Shown here one piece after another: positions 44,381-53,057 of a DNA stretch of 64,000 nt. This stretch comes from an uncultured Paracoccaceae bacterium (GTDB taxonomy: Bacteria; Pseudomonadota; Alphaproteobacteria; Rhodobacterales; Rhodobacteraceae). The translations under genes were made by a program, and so were the position numbers. Location: NCBI GenBank assembly GCA_947500005.1, contig CANMQJ010000002.1, positions 124,001 to 188,000 on the forward strand, in the 5' to 3' direction. The notes beneath the pieces are model-generated. The model worked only from the letters and a program-made list of their open reading frames with translations. It made no database searches and was not told where the DNA came from. Numbering within the stretch: the first letter of the stretch is position 1; each line of letters opens with the position of its first letter.

Positions 44381-44716
44381 ATGCATACCGAGACGATGAG
44401 TGAGACCGACCCCGTTCCGCTGCCTGCCGATTGGTTGGCGCAAGGGCACGAGGCCGCGATCGACTGCGAAACAGCCGCGATGCTGCGCGGGGCGCTGATG
44501 CCCGTTATCCGCTCGGCCGATAGCTGGCCCGACCTGGTGCGCAGGCTGGAAAGCAAGGGCTATGGCCTTGTGATCCATGACCACAAGCTGGTGCTGATCG
44601 ACACGCGGTCGGACCGGCTTTTGTGCACGGGCAAGTTCCTGGGCACGCCTCTCGATGAATTGCGCGGCCGGATGGGCCGCCCCCGCATCAATACAAGTGG
44701 CCGCATCGCTGCCTGA
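44381..44716 (+). CDS. Conserved small protein of unknown function
   Basis: A 111-residue protein not assigned to a family. It starts MHTETMSETDPVPLPADWLA with RBS GGTGAGGAA. The C-terminal half (LVRRLESKGYGLVIHDHKLV) looks like a compact alpha/beta domain of the kind seen at the ends of some relaxase-associated proteins; this is only an impression. It is convergent with, and abuts, the LuxR gene. Confidence 0.65.
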   Translation: MHTETMSETDPVPLPADWLAQGHEAAIDCETAAMLRGALMPVIRSADSWPDLVRRLESKGYGLVIHDHKLVLIDTRSDRLLCTGKFLGTPLDELRGRMGRPRINTSGRIAA

Positions 44717-45547
44717 TCAGCGACTGCGATCTTCGGGCAGGCGCAGATGGTTTATGAGCGCCAGCCGCGCGATGGCCTGCGCCGTGGTTTCCACGCCCAG
44801 CGCCTCGCGCACGGCGGCGAGGTTCTTTTCGACCGAGCTGACCGAGCGCTTCATCAGCAGTGCCGCGTCCTGAATGGTCTTGCCATCTGCGATCCAGCCC
44901 AGGATCTCGCGCTGCGTGGCGCTGAGCGGGCGGTCGAGCACCGAGAGCGGCATCCGTGACAGGGCGTTGTGCGCGGTGACGGCCAGTGCCTCGATCTCGG
45001 GGCCGCGCGCGTTCCATATCCTGTCCACCTGCGCCTGGTCGAGGCCCGGTTGCGCGGTGAGGCCCATGGTGCCCTTGCCGGTTTGGGCCGTGCGCGGAAA
45101 GCCGATCGTGTACCCCGCGATGACACCCAGGTCGTGAAGGAGTTCCCGCAGACCGGGGCCGTCCGCCTCCATCCCGTATTCTCGCAGCAGGCGCGGCTGC
45201 TCGGTCCAGGACATGGAACCGACATTCGAGGTTGCCCAGATCCGCATCGGAGAGCGGTCGAGCAGGGGCGAGGCATAGACCTTGGCCATCCCCTCGCGCG
45301 GGTGGGAGGAGAGCGTGAACCGGGTGGTGCGGCTGGCCCGTTCGGGATCGCGCAAGGTGGGCATGTAGGAATAGTTGACGCGGTCGAATCCGTAGCGCGC
45401 CACGATCCGCAGAAACTCCTGCCAGACGGTCTCGACCTGTTCGGCATAGCCCAGCTTTCCGATACAGGCGATGACCTCCTGCGCGGAGGGCGCGGCCTCC
45501 AGCAGAGCGGTAACATCCTGATCCGATGGCGGGGCTTCGGGTTTCAC
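44717..45547 (-). CDS. LuxR-family regulator with autoinducer-binding-like domain
   Basis: A 276-residue regulator. The N-terminal 190 residues have the autoinducer-domain look (FDRVNYSYMP, IWATSNVGSMSW, then GLRELLHDLGVIAGYTIGFP). A C-terminal LuxR helix-turn-helix (LSATQREILGWIADGKTIQD, SVSSVEKNLAAVREALGV) follows. No luxI-type synthase is in the window, so it could be a solo receptor. It starts 8 bases after the carbonic anhydrase stop and is probably cotranscribed. Confidence 0.85.
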   Translation of the reverse strand: MKPEAPPSDQDVTALLEAAPSAQEVIACIGKLGYAEQVETVWQEFLRIVARYGFDRVNYSYMPTLRDPERASRTTRFTLSSHPREGMAKVYASPLLDRSPMRIWATSNVGSMSWTEQPRLLREYGMEADGPGLRELLHDLGVIAGYTIGFPRTAQTGKGTMGLTAQPGLDQAQVDRIWNARGPEIEALAVTAHNALSRMPLSVLDRPLSATQREILGWIADGKTIQDAALLMKRSVSSVEKNLAAVREALGVETTAQAIARLALINHLRLPEDRSR

Positions 45548-45555
45548 CGGCGCGG

Positions 45556-46236
45556 TCAGACCTTGACGAACTGGTCCGCTGCGGGGTCAAGGAATTCCAG
45601 GCCACCCTCGCCGATATCGGTCCACAGCCCGTGAAGGGTCAGCGCGCCCTCCTCGACCGCCGAGGCGATGAACGGGAAGGTCATCAGGTTTTCCAGCGAC
45701 GCGCGCACGGCATGCTTTTCGAAAGCGCGCGCCTTTTCGGCGGTGTCGGCGACCTGTGACACATGCTCGTATTTTGGCTTTAGGATATCCATCCAGCGGC
45801 CCACGAAACTGTCCTTGGCCTCGAGCTGCGGGGCGTGGCCCTCGCACATGTCGATGCAGCCCTGCACGCCGCCGCATTGCGAATGGCCCAGCACGATCAG
45901 ATGCGCGACCTTGAGAACGGTGACCGCGTATTCGACCGCCGCGCTGGTGCCGTGATGATCGCCATCGGGCTCGTAGGGCGGCACGAGGTTGGCGATGTTG
46001 CGATGGATGAAGAACTCGCCCTGGTCGGCGCCGAAGATCGACGTGACATGGACCCGGCTGTCGCAGCAGGAGATCACCATCGCGCGCGGGCGCTGCCCCT
46101 CGGTCGCCAACCGCCGATACCATGTCCGGTTCTCGGAGTAGGTCGTGGCCTTCCACCCGTGGTAGCGCTGCACGAGGTAGCTGGGCAAGGGACGCGCAAA
46201 ATCCATCCGTCGGGTCCTGTTCAATTCGTCGGTCAT
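45556..46236 (-). CDS. Beta-class carbonic anhydrase
   Basis: A 226-residue beta carbonic anhydrase. The zinc ligands are in the CCDSRV motif (Cys-x-Asp-x-Arg) and in LGHSQCGG (His-x2-Cys). It interconverts CO2 and bicarbonate. I used the ATG at 46236; an ATG at 46206 (MDFARPLPSYLV) is a good alternative because it begins at the conserved part. Upstream lies a divergent promoter region with a 15-nt palindrome. Confidence 0.92.
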   Translation of the reverse strand: MTDELNRTRRMDFARPLPSYLVQRYHGWKATTYSENRTWYRRLATEGQRPRAMVISCCDSRVHVTSIFGADQGEFFIHRNIANLVPPYEPDGDHHGTSAAVEYAVTVLKVAHLIVLGHSQCGGVQGCIDMCEGHAPQLEAKDSFVGRWMDILKPKYEHVSQVADTAEKARAFEKHAVRASLENLMTFPFIASAVEEGALTLHGLWTDIGEGGLEFLDPAADQFVKV

Positions 46237-46292
46237 CGCCCCGTTTAGTCCGGTTTCAGGGAAAATTCGAGCGATTTCGCGGGCTGCCGGAA

Positions 46293-46307
46293 ACCTTTTG
46301 AAAAGGT
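46293..46307. promoter_or_regulatory. 15-nt palindrome in a divergent promoter region
   Basis: ACCTTTT-G-AAAAGGT is a perfect inverted repeat between the carbonic anhydrase gene (minus) and the gene at 46374 (plus), flanked by CCGG on both sides. It could be an operator for both genes. No regulator can be named. Confidence 0.45.
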
Positions 46308-46373
46308 ACCGGACGCCAAGTTGGGCCCCGTGCCGTGGGGGTACATGAAGTTTGGGGTGATGTGGTGGAGAAA

Positions 46374-46745
46374 GTGACAGCACTTGTACAGACGGAGTCC
46401 GTCCGGCTCGATTCCGATCGGCTGGGGGGACTTTACAAGCAACTGGGCGATGCGGGGGCCGAGGATGTCGTGTGCCGCGCGATCGAGGAACTGGCCGTGA
46501 GGCTGTCGGCCTGCGAACGCCACTGGCGGCAGCAGGACTGGGCTGGCCTGCGCAAATGCGCGCGCTCGCTGATCGCCATCGCGGAACAGATCGGCATGGT
46601 GGCGCTGGCACGGGTGGCCGGCGACGTGACCTCGTCGGTCGACACCGGGGATCGCGTGGCAACGGCGGCGACGCTGTACCGGCTGATCCGGGTGGGGGAG
46701 CGGTCGCTTACGGCGGTCTGGGACTTGCAGGACCTGTCGATCTGA
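46374..46745 (+). CDS. Small helical protein, possibly phosphotransfer-like
   Basis: A 123-residue, mainly alpha-helical protein (VQTESVRLDSDRLGGLYKQL, then RSLIAIAEQIGMVALARVAG). The helix pattern recalls histidine-phosphotransfer folds, but I see no clear phospho-His motif. The start is uncertain: GTG codons at 46335, 46362 and 46374 are all in frame. I chose 46374 (MTALVQTESVRLD) as the point where regular coding sequence begins. The M17 aminopeptidase gene follows 87 bases later. Confidence 0.65.
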   Translation: MTALVQTESVRLDSDRLGGLYKQLGDAGAEDVVCRAIEELAVRLSACERHWRQQDWAGLRKCARSLIAIAEQIGMVALARVAGDVTSSVDTGDRVATAATLYRLIRVGERSLTAVWDLQDLSI

Positions 46746-46832
46746 AGCCGAATACCAGCCATGCATGGCGGGGGCTTGCAGCGGCGGGCGCGGCAGGTAA
46801 CCTGTGGCCGACCTCAACAGACGAGAGCGCCC

Positions 46833-48212
46833 ATGCCCCTGAGTTTCGCCGACCCCTCCGCCCCTGCCCTGCCACTGCATGTGATCGAACAGGAGGCGCT
46901 GGAGGAATGGCAGGCGGACAGGCCCGAGCAGGTGCGCGGCTGGATCGCGGCCAACCGGTTCACCGGGGCATTGGGCCAGGTGCTGCTTGTACCGGGCGAG
47001 GATGGCGCCCCGGAGATGGCGCTGGCGGGTTACGGCACGCCCTCGGCACGTGCGCGCAAGCGGTTCTGCCTGGCGGCGGCGGCCGAGAAGCTGCCGGAGG
47101 GCAGTTATCGCATCGCCTCGGGTTTGTCTGCCGATGTGGCGGCGGTCGAGTGTTTCGGCTGGCTGATGAGCGGCTATGCCTTCGACCGGTACAAGGAGCA
47201 GAGCCCGGCCAAGGCGCGGCTGGTGGCACCCGAGGGGGTTGATGCCGCCCGGATCGAGGCGCAGGCCGCGGCCGAGGCGCTGACCCGCGATCTGGTGAAC
47301 ACACCCGCGGCCGACATGGGCCCGGACGCTCTGCAGGCGGCGGTCGAGGAGCTGGCAAGGGAATTCGGCGCGGACTGCGAGACGATCCGCGGCGAGGACC
47401 TTCTGGCGCGGAATTTCCCGATGATCCATGCCGTGGGTCGTGCGGCCGAGGCTGCGCCGCGCCTGGTCGAGCTGAAACATGGCGACAAGGGGCCCAAGCT
47501 GACCCTGGTGGGCAAGGGCGTCTGTTTCGACACGGGCGGGCTGGACCTGAAACCGGCAAGCGCCATGGGGCTGATGAAAAAGGACATGGGCGGCGCCGCC
47601 AACGTGCTGGGCCTGGCGCGGATGATCCTTGCGCTGGGGCTGGAGGTGCGGCTGCGCGTGCTGATCCCGGCGGTCGAGAACGCGGTCGCGGGCAACGCGT
47701 TCCGACCCGGCGACATCCTGACCTCGCGCAAGGGGCTGACGGTCGAGATCAACAATACCGATGCCGAGGGGCGGCTGGTGCTGGCGGATGCGCTGGCCCT
47801 GGCGGATGAGGACGAGCCGGACCTGGTGATCTCGATGGCGACGCTGACGGGCGCCGCTCGGGTGGCGGTCGGGCCGGATATCGCGCCCTTCTACACCGAC
47901 GACGACCGCGCCGCGCAGGCCCTGAGCGCGGCGGCCGCCAAGGTGGCCGACCCGGTCTGGCGGATGCCGTTCCACGAGCCTTACGAGGCGATGATCGAGC
48001 CGGGGATCGCCGATCTGGACAACGCGCCCTCGGGCGGGTTCGCGGGATCGATCACCGCCGCCTTGTTCCTGCGCCGCTTCGTGAGCACGTCACGCTACAT
48101 GCATTTCGACATCTACTCCTGGAATCAGAGCAAGGCGCCGGGACGGTCAAAGGGCGGGTTCGGACAGGGGCCGCGCGCCCTGTTCGAGGCACTGCCGGAG
48201 ATGCTGGGATGA
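46833..48212 (+). CDS. M17 leucyl aminopeptidase family protein
   Basis: A 459-residue metallopeptidase of family M17. It has the signature NNTDAEGRLVLADAL and the metal-binding GKGVCFDTGGLDLKP with catalytic Lys in LMKKDMGGAA. It cleaves N-terminal residues from peptides in the cytoplasm. I chose the ATG at 46833. Its stop overlaps the NlpC/P60 start (ATGA), a pairing I recognise from alphaproteobacteria. Confidence 0.92.
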   Translation: MPLSFADPSAPALPLHVIEQEALEEWQADRPEQVRGWIAANRFTGALGQVLLVPGEDGAPEMALAGYGTPSARARKRFCLAAAAEKLPEGSYRIASGLSADVAAVECFGWLMSGYAFDRYKEQSPAKARLVAPEGVDAARIEAQAAAEALTRDLVNTPAADMGPDALQAAVEELAREFGADCETIRGEDLLARNFPMIHAVGRAAEAAPRLVELKHGDKGPKLTLVGKGVCFDTGGLDLKPASAMGLMKKDMGGAANVLGLARMILALGLEVRLRVLIPAVENAVAGNAFRPGDILTSRKGLTVEINNTDAEGRLVLADALALADEDEPDLVISMATLTGAARVAVGPDIAPFYTDDDRAAQALSAAAAKVADPVWRMPFHEPYEAMIEPGIADLDNAPSGGFAGSITAALFLRRFVSTSRYMHFDIYSWNQSKAPGRSKGGFGQGPRALFEALPEMLG

Positions 48213-48946
48213 ACAGCATGCAGATCGCCCGCCCGGTCGTGGACCTTCTGCGCCGCCCCGAGGGACCGCGGGACCGCCAGCTGCTGTTCGGCGACCGGGT
48301 CGAGGAATTGGAGAAATCCGGAGAGTGGAGCCGAGTCCGCGCGGCGAAGGATGGCTATGAGGGCTGGGTACCGGCGGGGGTGCTGGAACTGCCCTGGGAG
48401 GCGAGCCATTGGGTCAGCGCGCCCGCCACCCATGTCTATTCCGACCCGGACCTCAAGAGCGCCGACTGCCTTTCGCTAAGCTTCGGCAGCCACGTGACTG
48501 CGGTCGGGCTGGGTGAACGGTTCGTCGAGACTCCGATGGGGCATATCCCGAGACAGCACCTGCGCCCGGCCGGGACGAGGCTGGAAGATCCCGTCGCGGT
48601 GGCCGCGCTGTTTCTGGGCACGCCCTATCTGTGGGGCGGGAACAGCCGGTTCGGCATCGATTGTTCCGGGCTGGTGCAGGCCTCGCTGCTGGCCTGTGGT
48701 CTGCCCTGCCCCGGTGACAGTGGCGACCAGGAGAAGGCCCTGGGGCACGCGCTGCCCAAGGGCACGCCCGCCCAGCGCGGCGATCTTCTGTTCTGGAAAG
48801 GGCATGTGGCCTGGGTGGCGGACAAGGACACGATCCTGCACGCGAACGCCCATCACATGGCGGTGGCCCATGAGCCGCTGGAGGCCGCCATCGCCCGCAT
48901 CGAGACGCAGGGCGACGGGCCAGTTACGGCCCATAAGCGGCTTTAA
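48209..48946 (+). CDS. NlpC/P60 family peptidase with SH3-like domains
   Basis: A 245-residue protein with SH3-like segments in residues about 1-125 and a C-terminal NlpC/P60 domain. The catalytic Cys is in FGIDCSGLVQ, and the His residues are in KGHVAWV and HANAHH. It probably trims peptidoglycan stem peptides; no signal peptide is visible, so it may recycle peptides in the cytoplasm together with the coupled aminopeptidase. Its 3' end overlaps the convergent DUF2794 gene by 4 bases. Confidence 0.88.
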   Translation: MNSMQIARPVVDLLRRPEGPRDRQLLFGDRVEELEKSGEWSRVRAAKDGYEGWVPAGVLELPWEASHWVSAPATHVYSDPDLKSADCLSLSFGSHVTAVGLGERFVETPMGHIPRQHLRPAGTRLEDPVAVAALFLGTPYLWGGNSRFGIDCSGLVQASLLACGLPCPGDSGDQEKALGHALPKGTPAQRGDLLFWKGHVAWVADKDTILHANAHHMAVAHEPLEAAIARIETQGDGPVTAHKRL

Positions 48947-49290
48947 TCCTCGACCGCGCGGATCAGCTTGCGTTCAAGCACGCGAAGCACGGTGCGCAGA
49001 TCGTGACCGCGCTTGAGGATGCGGCCATCCATCCCGACGACGGAATACATCCCCTGCCTGCCGCGCAGCTTGGGATGTTTCTCGATGCGATAGATCGGAT
49101 GTTCGGCGGTCCGGCGGAAGACCGAGAAGACCGCCGCCTCGCGCAGGGTGGAGATGCCGTAGTCGCGCCACTCTCCCGCGGCCACCATGCGGCCATAGAC
49201 TGACAGGATCACCGAAAGCTCGCGGCGGTCGAACGCGACCTGCGGCTGAGCCGTGCCCGGCGCGAACGGGCTGTTGGGCTGCATGTTCAT
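48943..49290 (-). CDS. DUF2794 domain protein
   Basis: A 115-residue protein matching DUF2794 by length and blocks (VAFDRRELSVILSVYGRMVA, HPIYRIEKHPKLRGRQGMYS). This small alphaproteobacterial family has no known function. The GMYSVVGMDGRILKRGHDL segment is the most conserved part. Confidence 0.82.
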   Translation of the reverse strand: MNMQPNSPFAPGTAQPQVAFDRRELSVILSVYGRMVAAGEWRDYGISTLREAAVFSVFRRTAEHPIYRIEKHPKLRGRQGMYSVVGMDGRILKRGHDLRTVLRVLERKLIRAVED

Positions 49291-49350
49291 GCCTTTCAGA
49301 ATGCCTCAATCGTCACGCAAATCAAGCGCGATCGCACGGGCGGCCGCCGA

Positions 49351-51000
49351 TCAGGCGAAGCGGCCCTGGCAGAACCAGCCCGAAGACATCGCCCCGCCAT
49401 GGCCGTAGAAGAGCCACAGGCGCTCTCCCTCGCCCGTCACCATCACCCAGTAATCGCGCACGCCGCTGCGCCAGTTGGGATCATCCAGCCACCATTCCGG
49501 CGCGATCCGTTCCGGCCCCGTCGCCTCGGCCCGCGTCCAGTCGCGCCCGCGCCAGCGAAAGCGGTCAGGGACAGTGGGGGTGTCGGGCGCCATCACCGGC
49601 TCGGGCCGCCACATCAGCAGGGGGCGCGGCCGGGTCGGGGCGGGCCAGTCGCGGGCCGGTTCCGACCAGGCGGCGGCCATCACCTTGGCGGTCTTTTCCG
49701 GGATATGCGAGGAGGCCGGATGGTAGCGGGTGATCGCCTCGAGCCCCACCCGCGCGCCCAGCTTGCCGATCAGGTCCTCCACCGCGGTGGCCCCCGAGAG
49801 CCGGTCGCGCACGGCGCGGCCCGCCTCGGCATGGCCGGTCACGGTGCGGGCGTACACGGGTTCGGTCTGCACAGCCTGAAGCCGCAGCATGTCGATGCCG
49901 AAGCCCGCGTCGATGGCGTCGAGCTTCATCTCCAAGAGCGGGCGGATACGGGCGGGATCGTGGCCGGGCCGGGCGAGGCCCACCACCGCCACTTCGGCCG
50001 CCTGGTCGGTGCGATGCGCCTCGAGACGGAGGGTGCGCACCCCGCGTCCCCTGGATTCCAGCCGCCCGCAGAGCACGGGCAGGATGCGGTCGATGGCCTC
50101 CATCAGTTCCTCCTTGAGGCCGATGGGATCGGGAAAGGTCATGCGCACGGCAAAATGATCCGGTGCCTTGGCGGGCGAGACCGGTTCCGGCGCGCTGCCC
50201 ATCGCCTGATCCAGCCGATGCACCAACCCGGTGCCGAACCGACGGGCGAGGCTGGCGCGCGGCTGACCCAGCAGGTCGCCGATCCGGCGCAGACCCAGAC
50301 GATTGAGTTGCTCGACCACGGCGGGTTCCAGCCGCAACGCGGCCACCGGCAGCGGGCTGAGCGCGCCATAGGTCTGACCCGGCGGGGCGATGCACGCGGC
50401 GGCATTGGTACCCGAGACCTGCGGCGCGGCACCGCCCTTGGTCCAGTGCCGCCTGCCCGCCCTGGAGCGGGTCGCGCGCGCCTCCTGGTCGATCGCGTCG
50501 CCGCTGCGATCCGAGCCCGCCCCCTGCCCGGCATGGCGGGCCAGCGCCCAGGCCGCGCCCAGCGTGTCGGCCAGCCCCGCGCGCAGGCTGAGCCCCATCT
50601 CGGCGCAGTCGCCCTCGATCACCGAGATCAGTTCGGCCTCTCCGCCGAAAAGATGCGCGCAGCCAGACAGGTCGATCACCAGCCCGTCGGGCGGCGCCTC
50701 GGCCACCCAGGGGCTGAACTTGCCCGCCCAGCGGCGCAGCGCGGTGAGAAACGCCGCCTCGGCCGGGGCGTTGCGGTGGCGGGTGACGAGTGTGCCGCAC
50801 ATGGCATGGGCATCGCGCACCGGCTGACCCGCACGCAGCCCCGCCGCCGCGGCCTCGGCGTTTAACGCGGTGATAACCTGCGTGTTGGAGACTTCGGCCA
50901 CCACGGCAAGCGGGCCGGGCGGCAGACCGCGTTCGGCCCGCATCACCCGTTCCGCGCCGAGGCGGGGAAACCAGAGCGAGAGGATACGTCGTTTGGACAT
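49351..51000 (-). CDS. imuB: ImuB-like inactive Y-family polymerase
   Basis: A 549-residue DNA-polymerase-Y-like protein. It keeps the fold landmarks (RRILSLWFPRLGAERVMR, VIDLSGCAHLFGGE, LSPLPVAALRLEPAVVEQL) but lacks the acidic residues of active DinB enzymes, as in ImuB. With ImuA and DnaE2, ImuB supports SOS mutagenesis. No imuA gene is adjacent, which is unusual. A LexA-type SOS box lies 18 bases upstream of the ATG. Confidence 0.87.
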   Translation of the reverse strand: MSKRRILSLWFPRLGAERVMRAERGLPPGPLAVVAEVSNTQVITALNAEAAAAGLRAGQPVRDAHAMCGTLVTRHRNAPAEAAFLTALRRWAGKFSPWVAEAPPDGLVIDLSGCAHLFGGEAELISVIEGDCAEMGLSLRAGLADTLGAAWALARHAGQGAGSDRSGDAIDQEARATRSRAGRRHWTKGGAAPQVSGTNAAACIAPPGQTYGALSPLPVAALRLEPAVVEQLNRLGLRRIGDLLGQPRASLARRFGTGLVHRLDQAMGSAPEPVSPAKAPDHFAVRMTFPDPIGLKEELMEAIDRILPVLCGRLESRGRGVRTLRLEAHRTDQAAEVAVVGLARPGHDPARIRPLLEMKLDAIDAGFGIDMLRLQAVQTEPVYARTVTGHAEAGRAVRDRLSGATAVEDLIGKLGARVGLEAITRYHPASSHIPEKTAKVMAAAWSEPARDWPAPTRPRPLLMWRPEPVMAPDTPTVPDRFRWRGRDWTRAEATGPERIAPEWWLDDPNWRSGVRDYWVMVTGEGERLWLFYGHGGAMSSGWFCQGRFA

Positions 51001-51017
51001 CGGTTCGGCAGCAGTTT

Positions 51018-51032
51018 GTTCCTACTTTGTTC
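51018..51032 (-). promoter_or_regulatory. Alphaproteobacterial SOS (LexA) box upstream of imuB
   Basis: GTTC-CTACTTT-GTTC is an exact GTTC-N7-GTTC direct repeat (GAAC-N7-GAAC on the minus strand), the LexA site of alphaproteobacteria. It lies 18 bases upstream of imuB and 28 bases upstream of the divergent cytochrome c-prime-like gene, so LexA could affect both. Confidence 0.85.
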
Positions 51033-51060
51033 TTACCCTCGAATCGTGGGGGGAGTCGAG

Positions 51061-51507
51061 ATGAGGGCGCGGCTTGCCGTGGCGTTCGGCCTCCTCCTTT
51101 GCCTGGGGGTGCTGGCCGGACGCGCGCAGGAACCGGTGGTGCGGGATGCGGCCGTTCTGACGCGGCAGAGCCTGATGCGCGAGGCGAAGTCGGCGCTTGG
51201 CGTCCTGACGGAGATGAGCGGGCACAGCCTGCGCTTTGACCGGACCGCCGCGCGCGCGGCCAAGCGACGACTGTCAAGCGCGCTCAGGCGTCTGCCCAGG
51301 GCCTTTGCCGCGCCCCGCATGGATGCCCACAGCCACGCCCTGCCCCGGATCTGGCAGGACGAAACAGGCTTCGCCGCCGCCGCCGCGCGCGCCCGCAGCG
51401 CGGCCCGCGCGATCGAGATCCGGTCGCTCCCCGCCTTGCGGAGAAGCCTGCCGGAGGTCGTCTCGGCTTGCCTCGCCTGTCACCGCAGCTTTCGCGAACC
51501 GCCCTAG
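51061..51507 (+). CDS. Cytochrome c-prime-like periplasmic protein
   Basis: A 148-residue secreted protein with a signal peptide (MRARLAVAFGLLLCLGVLAG, then RAQE) and a C-terminal heme-attachment motif CLACH (in ACLACHRSFRE). A heme motif near the C-terminus after a helical bundle fits the cytochrome c-prime family, which binds heme and gases such as NO. RBS GGGGGAG precedes the ATG at 51061. It ends overlapping the convergent lipoprotein gene by 4 bases. Confidence 0.82.
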   Translation: MRARLAVAFGLLLCLGVLAGRAQEPVVRDAAVLTRQSLMREAKSALGVLTEMSGHSLRFDRTAARAAKRRLSSALRRLPRAFAAPRMDAHSHALPRIWQDETGFAAAAARARSAARAIEIRSLPALRRSLPEVVSACLACHRSFREPP

Positions 51508-51803
51508 CCGCAGGTGAGCTGTTCGATCACCGCGTCGTTGCTGACATAGACATTCAACCGCTCGGGCCTGAAATCCTGTGTCGTGGCGGCGCCCGGCTCA
51601 AGCACGCGATGCGTGGCGGGCAGACGGGCGCGGACCGTGTCCACGTGCTGCCCGATCGACCCAGCCAACCCCGTCGCATTGCAACTGCCCAGCTCCCCCG
51701 TCGCGCGCGGCGCGGACCCTCCGGCGGTGGAAGTCGGGGCCACCGGGGCGGGCCCGCCACTACAGGCGGAAAGGAGAAGGAATGCGGGCAGGACAAGTCT
51801 CAT
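51504..51803 (-). CDS. I78-type peptidase-inhibitor-like lipoprotein
   Basis: A 99-residue protein with a lipobox (FLLLSACSGG; lipidation at the Cys near residue 14). The C-terminus FRPERLNVYVSNDAVIEQLT ends in CG, resembling the I78 peptidase inhibitor family. It would be anchored to the membrane facing the periplasm. Inhibitor activity is family-based inference. Confidence 0.8.
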   Translation of the reverse strand: MRLVLPAFLLLSACSGGPAPVAPTSTAGGSAPRATGELGSCNATGLAGSIGQHVDTVRARLPATHRVLEPGAATTQDFRPERLNVYVSNDAVIEQLTCG

Positions 51804-51944
51804 TGGCGGTCTCTCCCTTCGGGATGTCGGTTCCGGTCTGTTCGCTTGCCCCCCAGCCTGTCATGATTGAGGAGTTGAAAACACCCCGTCTTTGACGCAG
51901 GGTCCCGACAACGCGACAGGACGCAAACGACAAGGAAGACCATC

Positions 51945-53057
51945 ATGCGCACGCGAGCCGCAGTTGCCGTGGAAGCCGGCAAACCGCTTGAGATCATGGA
52001 CGTGAACCTCGACGGCCCAAAGGCGGGCGAGGTCCTGGTGGAGATCAAGGCCACCGGCATCTGCCACACCGACGAATTCACGCTGTCGGGCGCCGATCCC
52101 GAGGGGCTGTTTCCCGCGATCCTCGGCCATGAGGGCGCCGGTGTCGTGATGGAGGTCGGCGAAGGCGTGACCAGTCTGAAACCGGGCGACCACGTGATCC
52201 CGCTCTACACGCCCGAATGCCGCGAATGCGAATACTGCCTGAACCCCAAGACCAACCTCTGCCAGGCGATCCGCACCACGCAGGGCCAGGGCCTGATGCC
52301 GGACGGGACCAGCCGGTTCTCGACCCTCGATGGCGACCCGATCCTGCATTACATGGGCTGCTCGACCTTCTCGAACCACACCGTCCTGCCCGAGATCGCG
52401 CTGGCCAAGGTGAACCCCGACGCGCCCTTCGACAAGATCTGCTATATCGGTTGCGGCGTGACCACCGGCATCGGCGCGGTGATCAATACCGCCAAGGTCG
52501 AAATCGGTTCCCGCGCCATCGTCTTCGGGCTGGGTGGCATCGGCCTCAACGTGATCCAGGGCCTGCGCCTTGCCGGGGCCGACCAGATCGTCGGCGTCGA
52601 CCTGAACCCCGACAAACGCGCGATGGCCGAGCGTTTCGGCATGACGGATTTCGTGAACCCCAAGGAGGTCGAGGGCGACCTCGTTCCCTATCTCGTGAAC
52701 CTGACCAAGGGCGGGGCGGATTACACCTTTGACGCCACCGGCAACGTCAAGGTCATGCGCGATGCGCTGGAATCGGCGCACAAGGGCTGGGGCGAGTCGA
52801 TCATCATCGGCGTGGCGCCCGCCGGTGCCGAGATCTCTACCCGGCCGTTCCAGCTGGTGACCGGCCGGTCCTGGCGCGGCACGGCATTCGGCGGCGCGCG
52901 CGGACGGACGGACGTGCCCAAGATCGTCGACTGGTACATGCAAGGCAAGATCGAGATCGATCCCATGATCACCCACACGCTCAGCCTCGACGAAATCAAC
53001 AAGGGCTTCGACCTGATGCACAAGGGCGAATCCATCCGCTCCGTCGTGGTGTACTGA
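51945..53057 (+). CDS. frmA: S-(hydroxymethyl)glutathione dehydrogenase (class III alcohol dehydrogenase)
   Basis: A 370-residue zinc alcohol dehydrogenase of class III. The catalytic zinc ligands are in [14 protein letters not shown] and LGHEGAGVV. The structural zinc Cys cluster is in [17 protein letters not shown], and NAD binding is in [20 protein letters not shown]. It oxidises the glutathione adduct of formaldehyde. The matching hydrolase is encoded at 56551. BoxC releases formate, not formaldehyde, so a direct link with the box pathway is not implied. Confidence 0.95.
   Translation: MRTRAAVAVEAGKPLEIMDVNLDGPKAGEVLVEIKATGICHTDEFTLSGADPEGLFPAILGHEGAGVVMEVGEGVTSLKPGDHVIPLYTPECRECEYCLNPKTNLCQAIRTTQGQGLMPDGTSRFSTLDGDPILHYMGCSTFSNHTVLPEIALAKVNPDAPFDKICYIGCGVTTGIGAVINTAKVEIGSRAIVFGLGGIGLNVIQGLRLAGADQIVGVDLNPDKRAMAERFGMTDFVNPKEVEGDLVPYLVNLTKGGADYTFDATGNVKVMRDALESAHKGWGESIIIGVAPAGAEISTRPFQLVTGRSWRGTAFGGARGRTDVPKIVDWYMQGKIEIDPMITHTLSLDEINKGFDLMHKGESIRSVVVY

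Noticed and set aside
44381-44716. Assignment of the small protein as a relaxase fragment
   Set aside because: Only a weak impression of similarity in the C-terminal half; no relaxase catalytic motif and no mobilisation genes nearby.
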